The notes under the pieces: model-generated
Told to the model about the DNA's origin: nothing
What the model saw: only the letters and a program-made list of their open reading frames with translations
The model's database searches: none
Made by a program: the position numbers and the translations under genes
From: an uncultured Clostridium sp.
Lineage (GTDB): Bacteria; Bacillota; Clostridia; Lachnospirales; Lachnospiraceae
Direction: 5' to 3'
Assembly: GCA_902464345.1 (NCBI GenBank)
Contig: CABQJA010000016.1
Coordinates: 1 to 21,046, forward strand
Length of the DNA: 21,046 nt
In this document: positions 16,358 through 21,046 of the stretch, piece by piece
Numbering within the stretch: the stretch's first letter is position 1
How the letters are laid out: the number at the start of each line of letters is the position of its first letter

Positions 16358-16400
16358 CTTCCGGGTTCAGGAGCGAAACCTGATGTCCCGGAAGATTTTT
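16358..16400 (+). terminator. Operon terminator that overlaps the convergent gene's 3' end
   Basis: CTTCCGGG (16358-16365) pairs with CCCGGAAG (16387-16394), and an inner TCAGG (16367-16371) pairs with CCTGA (16379-16383), followed by ATTTTT. On the minus strand the stem encodes the last residues and the stop codon of the glycosyltransferase. It probably serves the plus-strand operon mainly, since the minus-strand tail is less T-rich. Confidence 0.85.
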
Positions 16401-17104
16401 AATGTGTCGAAAAACATTACAAAAATATCTTTTAATCGAATGCGCGCTGTGCCGTTCTCCAGACCGCGCTTATAGTCTACGGTAACCGGCATCTCTACAA
16501 TACGGCAGCCCATACGGCTTGCCCGTGCCAGAATCTCAATATCAAATGCATAGCCTGTCGTTGTCAGATTCTGTGCGATCGGCTTGATGACCTCTGCACG
16601 AAACAGTTTAACACCGGTCTGGGTATCCTTGATATCCAGATGGAACAGGAGCCGGAGAATCATATAATAACCATAGCTCATGATCTTACGCTTGAGCGGA
16701 TAATTCAGCTGAGAGTCCGGGTGAAGCTTGGAACCGATTACAATGTGGGCATCCTCATCCAGCATAGCGTCCAAAAAGGCATGCAGATGCTCCGGTGCCA
16801 GATCCAGATCGGCGTCCAGAAAGGCAATATATTCACCGGAGGCTCTGGAAATTCCTTCACAGATAGCACCGCCCTTACCACGGTTAATGTGATAGGTGGC
16901 AACCTTAATATGGGAATCCTCGGCTCTGGCACGCAGGGCCTCCTCCAGAGTGTGATCAGAGCTTCCGTCATTGACAACAATGATCTCATAATCCGGGTGA
17001 AATTGCCGGATGCTCTGGCTGGTTGTTAACAGGTTCTGATATATGCAGTTTTCTTCATTGTATGCCGGCATAACTACAGACAGCATATTCCGATGGATTT
17101 TCAT
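16367..17104 (-). CDS. Family 2 glycosyltransferase, polyprenyl-phosphate sugar transferase-like
   Basis: Cytoplasmic or membrane-associated GT-A enzyme of 245 aa, resembling dolichyl/undecaprenyl-phosphate mannosyl- or glucosyltransferases (DPM1 type). It opens LSVVMPAYNEE, then IVVNDGSSDHT, RGKGGAI, and the metal-binding DADLDLAPEH. The stretch DTQTGVKLFRAEV followed by GYAFDIEILARA is characteristic of the DPM1/ArnC-like group. Unlike GtrB-type members it has no strong C-terminal transmembrane pair. Donor and acceptor are not deducible. A GGAG site precedes ATG17104, and the promoter lies at 17193-17221. The gene converges on the operon, and its last codons form the shared terminator hairpin. 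Confidence 0.9.
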   Translation of the reverse strand: MKIHRNMLSVVMPAYNEENCIYQNLLTTSQSIRQFHPDYEIIVVNDGSSDHTLEEALRARAEDSHIKVATYHINRGKGGAICEGISRASGEYIAFLDADLDLAPEHLHAFLDAMLDEDAHIVIGSKLHPDSQLNYPLKRKIMSYGYYMILRLLFHLDIKDTQTGVKLFRAEVIKPIAQNLTTTGYAFDIEILARASRMGCRIVEMPVTVDYKRGLENGTARIRLKDIFVMFFDTLKIFRDIRFRS

Positions 17105-17192
17105 AACAAACTCCCGATAGCACAGATCAGTGGCAACATTCAGTTATCATTCAGTCACCATATCTGCATGATCATAATACATTATATGGGAC

Positions 17193-17221
17193 ATTATAGA
17201 GGAAAAATACAGAATCCACAA
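17193..17221 (-). promoter_or_regulatory. Promoter of the glycosyltransferase gene
   Basis: Read on the minus strand: TTGTGG (17216-17221), a 17-nt spacer and TATAAT (17193-17198). This leaves a leader of roughly 80 nt before ATG17104. Confidence 0.7.
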
Positions 17222-17280
17222 GATTATTTCCAAAAGTTAATAAAAACGAAATAACATTTAGGCGGGCATAGTGGTTAGCA

Positions 17281-17309
17281 TAGACTTTTGGTTGATGGTA
17301 TGGTAAAAT
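17281..17309 (+). promoter_or_regulatory. Promoter of the response regulator gene
   Basis: TAGACT (17281-17286), a 17-nt spacer and TAAAAT (17304-17309), about 22 nt before AGGGGG (17326-17331) and ATG17339. Confidence 0.6.
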
Positions 17310-17338
17310 AAAAGCAGTTATTGCTAGGGGGTTTTTGA

Positions 17339-17731
17339 ATGAATATACTGATTGTGGAAGATGATTTTGTAAGCCGAAAATTCATGACAAAATTTCTTTC
17401 CAAATACGGAAACTGCCAGACAGCAGAAGATGGTGAGCAGGCAATTGAAAAATATAAATGTGCGGTACTTGATAATAAGCCGTTTGATCTGGTGTGCATG
17501 GATATTGTGATGCCTAAGATGGACGGTTATGAGACTGTTGCGGCAATTCGTGCCTTTGAACGGGAACAGGGCTTTACTCCGAAGCAGGAGGTAAAGGTGA
17601 TCATGACATCCGGAATGGATGCCAGTACCAATGTCAGCAAGGCATTTGAGCTTGGATGCGTGGCATATACAGCGAAGCCGATTGATATTGTACAGTTTGA
17701 CGGTCTGCTCCAGCAGCTTCAGCTGATTTAA
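17339..17731 (+). CDS. Single-domain response regulator (CheY-like receiver)
   Basis: Cytoplasmic receiver of 130 aa with no output domain. The phosphorylation set is complete: acidic pair in EDD (7-9), phospho-acceptor Asp55 in MDIVMPKMDG, Thr90 in MTSG, and Lys113 in AKPI. It would take phosphate from a histidine kinase and act by protein contact, as CheY or Spo0F do. No kinase or chemotaxis gene is adjacent. AGGGGG lies 7 nt before the start. The stop is only 5 nt from the stop of the convergent FliD-like gene. A motility link is suggested by that neighbour but unproven. Confidence 0.93.
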   Translation: MNILIVEDDFVSRKFMTKFLSKYGNCQTAEDGEQAIEKYKCAVLDNKPFDLVCMDIVMPKMDGYETVAAIRAFEREQGFTPKQEVKVIMTSGMDASTNVSKAFELGCVAYTAKPIDIVQFDGLLQQLQLI

Positions 17732-17736
17732 TATAA

Positions 17737-18999
17737 TTATAAATAGCGATTGTAGAGCATACCGCTATAAATAGACGGCATATACGGATTTGGAAAATTG
17801 CGCTTGGTGTTTGGATAGGAGATAATCGTTTTATCTACATACTCCATAGGATTGCTTGTGACTTTGGAAGCGGCGGAGTCAATGGCGTGTTTGAATGCGG
17901 ACAGATGATGGAATAATTCCTGAAACTGTCCGTTTTCTGTACTCTGGGTCAGAAGCGCCTCATCCTTTTTCAGATATCCCCGGTCATCCAGAGTAAGTCC
18001 GGTTGCCTCCAGCTCGTTCCGGAATCGTCTGGTAACAGCAGATAGTTCACGCAACAGTTTTTTGGAACCGTTTGGATTGCCCTGTGTCTGGTTCGCAAGA
18101 TCCAAAAGATGATTATAGGAATCTACAAAATCATCCACATCATTCAGCAGGCTGGAAGAATCGGGAGTCACATGCACCATTGCGGTCTGATTCGTAGGAC
18201 GCAACAGTTCGATCCCAATTGTATTATTAATGGAAATCTGATTGGACGCTGCCTGCTGTCTGGAACCATTTAAGGTAAACACTGCATCGGAAGGCATGGT
18301 GGTGACATGATTCAAACCAAAATAATCGGACAGGGAAGCTGCACTGATGCCTTTGACCAGGAACTGTAACCCATTCTCGGCAGAGCCTGTTCCTGAAACA
18401 GCAGAGGTCAGATTCAGGGCACTGGAAGTGCCGGACTCCAGAACGGTAGCCTGAACCCCGATGTTGCTATGATTGATGGAAGTAGCCAGGCGCTGCTGAA
18501 TACTCAGATTCGTCTCGCCGGCTTTGGTATTGATCTCAAACTGATACTCTGTACCATTTCGCTCAATCGTCAGAAAATGCTTGCCGGGAGCAATGTCAGT
18601 TCCGGAAGAAGCAACCATGGTACCGGTATTTTCCTGCCGGGTAGCAATCTGCTCTACCTGAACTGCAATGTCTGCAGTGGAGGAAGCGGAATCAAGCAGC
18701 TGCACGGACAGGCTGGATGGCTGATCCGTAAACACTGTCATAGGACGGCTCGTACTGTCGGTATCTTCTTCCAGAAATGCTGCACTGGTCTTTAACTCCA
18801 GAGAAGCCTCCTTAATACCGATGATATAATCCTGAGTTTCGGAGGAAAGAGAGAGCTTATAAAACGGCTGTTTCTGATTATAACGGATCATACGCTGATA
18901 AATAGCCTGCAGTTCTTCCTTCTTATGAGTATCGAACTTTGTATTCGCCACCTTTGGAGCAGCCATATGATAAAAGTTATAAATGTTCATAGTTGCCAT
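17737..18999 (-). CDS. FliD-like flagellar cap (HAP2) homologue, divergent
   Basis: A 420-aa protein without a signal peptide, low in Cys and rich in Ser/Thr/Asn, as flagellar axial proteins are. The central part (SVQLLDSASSTADIAVQVEQ, later GKHFLTIERNGTEYQFEI) resembles the FliD N-terminal and cap regions. The stretch around residues 265-315 (ISINNTIGIELL, then VTPDSSSLLNDVDDFVDSYN) matches the pattern of the FliD C-terminal domain. The N-terminus lacks the standard FliD opening, and the C-terminus has an unusual Tyr/Asn/Pro-rich tail ending YNRYL. AAGGAGG precedes ATG18999. It could be an axial or adhesin-like paralogue rather than the true cap, because no fliS, flagellin or hook gene is in the window. 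Confidence 0.62.
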   Translation of the reverse strand: MATMNIYNFYHMAAPKVANTKFDTHKKEELQAIYQRMIRYNQKQPFYKLSLSSETQDYIIGIKEASLELKTSAAFLEEDTDSTSRPMTVFTDQPSSLSVQLLDSASSTADIAVQVEQIATRQENTGTMVASSGTDIAPGKHFLTIERNGTEYQFEINTKAGETNLSIQQRLATSINHSNIGVQATVLESGTSSALNLTSAVSGTGSAENGLQFLVKGISAASLSDYFGLNHVTTMPSDAVFTLNGSRQQAASNQISINNTIGIELLRPTNQTAMVHVTPDSSSLLNDVDDFVDSYNHLLDLANQTQGNPNGSKKLLRELSAVTRRFRNELEATGLTLDDRGYLKKDEALLTQSTENGQFQELFHHLSAFKHAIDSAASKVTSNPMEYVDKTIISYPNTKRNFPNPYMPSIYSGMLYNRYL

Positions 19000-19047
19000 A
19001 AAAACGCCTCCTTCCCCACTTTAATAGTAAATATAATTAATTTCAGT

Positions 19048-19076
19048 ATAATATCTGTCATCTCAAATGTCTACAA
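19048..19076 (-). promoter_or_regulatory. Promoter of the FliD-like gene
   Basis: Read on the minus strand: TTGTAG (19071-19076), a 17-nt spacer and TATTAT (19048-19053), about 50 nt before ATG18999. It looks like a housekeeping promoter, not the GCCGATAA-type site of sigma-28. Confidence 0.55.
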
Positions 19077-19355
19077 AATTCTGCGCATGTGCCGCTATGT
19101 TTTGCTAATTTGTTCCATATCATTGACGTATTCTCCACTGCGATGGTTCTATTCCGGGACCGTTCCCACTAATTTGCCCCGCGCAGCGGATACTAAATTC
19201 GTGCAGTGCACTCATTAAGTACCGGCGGGTGCAAACGTCCCTTCATAGAATCATCATCCGTTTCGAAAGCTGGTGCCCGAATAGCCGGCATATAGCACTA
19301 TGCCACAATCAGGTAACAGAATCCGGAGTGATGAAAAATGTGCATCCCTTTATTA

Positions 19356-19491
19356 GTCCCAAGATACAGGAGCAAGTGACAGGACCATGTAGGAACATCG
19401 GTACTTAGATGCCGTCCTTTGGCATCTTATGTACCGCTATGTTCCGATTTGAGCGAGAGCGCGTCCTGCACTGCTGCCTGTATCGCGGGAC
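19356..19491. repeat. Long imperfect palindrome containing a 20-bp-class hairpin
   Basis: The 30-nt arm 19356-19385 is an imperfect reverse complement of 19463-19491 (shared blocks GTCCC, GATACAGG, CAGGAC). Between them is a second stem: GGAACAT, CGGTAC and AGATGCC (19392-19417) pair with GGCATCT, GTACCG and ATGTTCC (19421-19445), interrupted only by small internal loops. No T-run follows on either strand. Confidence 0.75.
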
Positions 19492-19589
19492 GATGAACGA
19501 ACAGCGCCCTGTATAGCTACCTGTATCGCGGGACGGAGAATGGGCATCGCCCTGTATAGCTGCCTGAATCACGGGACGGCAGCGGTATG
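19461..19589. repeat. Three tandem 43-nt repeat units
   Basis: Units at 19461-19503, 19504-19546 and 19547-19589 share the pattern CGYCCTG, then CCTG, ATC and CGGGACG at constant spacing. Each can fold weakly (CCTG with CGGG). The first unit also pairs with the inverted copy at 19356-19385, so four copies exist in all, one inverted. Confidence 0.8.
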
Positions 19590-19617
19590 CGAATGATGAT
19601 TCTCCTAAATACTTCCT

Positions 19618-19647
19618 TTGACGTAGCAGAATAACGTATGCTACAAT
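19618..19647 (+). promoter_or_regulatory. Promoter with overlapping operator-like inverted repeat
   Basis: TTGACG (19618-19623), an 18-nt spacer and TACAAT (19642-19647). GTAGCA (19623-19628) and TGCTAC (19639-19644) form a perfect inverted repeat that spans the spacer and overlaps the -10, a typical repressor position. A second repeat, GTTATTT (19655-19661) with AAATAAC (19668-19674), would form a hairpin at the 5' end of the mRNA just before the AAGGAGG site. Confidence 0.65.
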
Positions 19648-19691
19648 AAACACAGTTATTTGACAATAAATAACGAAGGAGGAAGAAGGAA

Positions 19692-21046
19692 ATGAGAAGG
19701 ATAAAATCAGCAGTACTGTTAACTGCGATGGCAGCAACGGTAGTGTTATCAATCGGTCAGCCGTCACAGGCACAGGCAGCACAGATAACGGATGCAGGGG
19801 AGCCGACTGTTACAGGAGTAGCCGTTCCATCTGCAGAGGAAGCAACGGATACAGAGGAGGGAGCCGCAGATACCCTGGAGGCAGCAGAGGTCGAAGTTGC
19901 ATCTACAGCCGTACCGACACCATCACAGGTCTACCAGTCAATGATTGCCATGAAGGCAAGCTATCCGGAGGGAATGCGCTGGACAAATGATGATTTCTAT
20001 GCATGGAAGGGTGGCGGACAGTATTACGGTGGATATGGATGTGTTGCATTCGCATATATATTAAGTGATGCTGCATTCGGAGATCTCCCGTCCAGAACCC
20101 ATACAAATTTTGATGATATTCGTGTCGGTGATATTATCCGGATGAATTATGATGCACATTCTGTCGTGGCATTGGAGGTTTATGATACATACGTTGTAGT
20201 GGCGGAAGGAAACTTTAACAGTTCCATTCATTGGGGACGACAGATCAGTCTGGATGAGATCCGGCAGAGCGGCACGTATGTTACAACACGGTATCCGGAG
20301 GGAACACCGAAGCCGACTCCGATCGATAAGACGAAGGTGAGAGCATTCTGCAAACGCTTGTATCAGGTATGTCTCGGAAGAAATCCGGAGACAGCGGGTC
20401 TGGATTACTGGACAGAAGCACTGGCAAACGGGGAAAAGAGCGGAATCGAAGCAGGACTCGGATTTGTATTCAGTCCGGAATATATTAATAAGAAGACAAG
20501 CAATGCAGAATACATTGAAATGCTGTATCAGGTATTTTTAGATCGGGCATCCGATGCCGGCGGACGGGAATACTGGGGCGAAATGCTGGATCAGGGCATG
20601 TCAAGACAGTATGTATTCCAGAAGGTTGCTCAGTCGGATGAATATACAAAGATCTGTCAGAATTATGGAATCAACAGAGGTACTTATACTCTGACACAGG
20701 CAAGAGATCAGAAGCCAGAGCTGACGAAATATGTCAATCGGTTGTACTCAAAGGTTATGAATCGTACCGGAGAAGCAGACGGCCTGAATTACTGGTGCGG
20801 ACAGATCCAGAGTGGTCAGAAGAGTGTAGTCGGTGCAGCGGAAGAATTCTTCCGGACACCGGAATTTCTGAATAAGAAGACATCCAATACGGAGTATGTT
20901 AAGGTATTGTACCGGACATTTATGGGACGGGAAGCCGATAAGGCCGGCCTGAATTACTGGGTAGGACGGTTGAATGCGGGAGAAAATCGAAATGTGATCC
21001 TTCGTTCCTTTGCAGGCTGTCCGGAATTTCAGAATATTATAAAATC
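19692..21046 (+). CDS. Secreted Cys/His peptidase-like protein with DUF4214-type repeats (3' end missing)
   Basis: Exported protein, open to the window edge (451 codons seen). A Sec signal peptide covers residues 1 to about 30: positive MRRIK, then a hydrophobic stretch ending around AQAQAA. A low-complexity Thr/Glu/Ala linker follows to about 75. Residues 85-190 look like a CHAP or NlpC/P60-type fold: Cys117 in YGCVAFAY, VGDIIRM, and His156 in DAHSVVALE, suggesting an amidase or peptidase acting on the cell wall or on exported peptide. From about 213 there are four repeats of DUF4214 type, each with a core like LYxxxxxRxxxxxGLxYWxxxLxxG. AAGGAGG (19676-19682) lies 9 nt before ATG19692. DUF4214 modules occur in secreted proteins; their ligand is unknown to me. 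Peptidase activity is inferred, since the third catalytic residue is not assigned. Confidence 0.8.
   Translation, partial: MRRIKSAVLLTAMAATVVLSIGQPSQAQAAQITDAGEPTVTGVAVPSAEEATDTEEGAADTLEAAEVEVASTAVPTPSQVYQSMIAMKASYPEGMRWTNDDFYAWKGGGQYYGGYGCVAFAYILSDAAFGDLPSRTHTNFDDIRVGDIIRMNYDAHSVVALEVYDTYVVVAEGNFNSSIHWGRQISLDEIRQSGTYVTTRYPEGTPKPTPIDKTKVRAFCKRLYQVCLGRNPETAGLDYWTEALANGEKSGIEAGLGFVFSPEYINKKTSNAEYIEMLYQVFLDRASDAGGREYWGEMLDQGMSRQYVFQKVAQSDEYTKICQNYGINRGTYTLTQARDQKPELTKYVNRLYSKVMNRTGEADGLNYWCGQIQSGQKSVVGAAEEFFRTPEFLNKKTSNTEYVKVLYRTFMGREADKAGLNYWVGRLNAGENRNVILRSFAGCPEFQNIIK

Larger units (their letters stand above)
19247..19603. repeat. Nested inverted-repeat region in the 19077-19617 intergenic stretch
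   Basis: Outer arms AGAATCATCAT (19247-19257) and ATGATGATTCT (19593-19603) are exact complements. Inside lie a hairpin GGCATA/TATGCC (19287-19304), a long imperfect palindrome (19356-19491) and tandem repeats (19461-19589). No credible gene is present on either strand. The remainder, 19077-19246, holds short partial repeats but nothing I can name. The element could be a structured RNA, a miniature mobile repeat or a regulatory region shared by the divergent genes. Confidence 0.6.

Noticed and set aside
16640..17029. 129-residue plus-strand frame opposite the glycosyltransferase
   Set aside because: It is antisense to a clear family 2 glycosyltransferase, with no family features of its own.
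19461..19589. CRISPR array
   Set aside because: Only three diverged 43-nt units with no clean repeat/spacer division, an inverted extra copy, and no cas genes.
19405..19782. 125-residue minus-strand frame with short internal repeats
   Set aside because: Its repeats merely translate the 43-nt DNA units. It is antisense to the secreted protein's signal peptide and lacks a ribosome binding site.

Overview
The window reads as chromosomal DNA from an anaerobic Clostridia member, most likely a Lachnospiraceae gut commensal. The reasons are AGGAGG-type ribosome binding sites, housekeeping promoters close to TTGACA/TATAAT, oxygen-sensitive 2-hydroxyacyl-CoA-dehydratase-type enzymes, thioredoxin-based redox genes and a DUF4214 secreted protein. 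The species cannot be named from this sequence alone. I see no transposase, integrase, phage gene, tRNA, rRNA or CRISPR array.

Layout. 161-1918 is an ammonium channel fused to a P-II signalling domain. 2099-4075 is a two-gene unit with its own promoter and terminator: an ArsB/NhaD-type ion transporter and a cytidylate-kinase-like protein. 4302-4925 holds no credible protein gene. It does hold a perfect consensus promoter behind an A/T-rich tract, about 550 nt of foldable sequence and a strong intrinsic terminator, so it is a candidate large non-coding RNA. 5044-5922 is a LacX-type aldose epimerase and 6023-7048 a branched-chain aminotransferase, the latter with a clear promoter and terminator.

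7142-16400 looks like one operon of six genes: (1) an acyl-adenylating, acyl-carrier and thioester-reductase protein; (2) a 988-residue protein with two activator ATPase domains and a DUF2229-type domain; (3) a 2-hydroxyacyl-CoA-dehydratase-like subunit overlapping gene 2 by 4 bp; (4) thioredoxin; (5) thioredoxin reductase with an insertion; (6) a YqeY-like protein. Genes 1-3 have the parts expected of the anaerobic plasmalogen (vinyl-ether lipid) system described as plsA/plsR in Clostridium perfringens, but with the reductase first and the PlsA-like part split into two polypeptides. The operon ends at a hairpin that also encodes the C-terminus of a convergent family 2 glycosyltransferase (16367-17104, minus).

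17339-18999 is a convergent pair with a 5-bp gap: a single-domain response regulator (plus) and a divergent FliD-like flagellar-cap homologue (minus), with no other flagellar gene nearby. 19077-19617 is non-coding and unusually structured, with nested inverted repeats and three 43-nt tandem units. It precedes a promoter overlapped by an operator-like inverted repeat, which drives a secreted Cys/His peptidase-like protein with four DUF4214-type repeats; that gene runs off the right edge.

The main points of interest are the candidate large RNA at 4337-4925, the split plasmalogen-type operon with thioredoxin genes, the P-II domain lacking its uridylylation tyrosine, and the structured element at 19247-19603.
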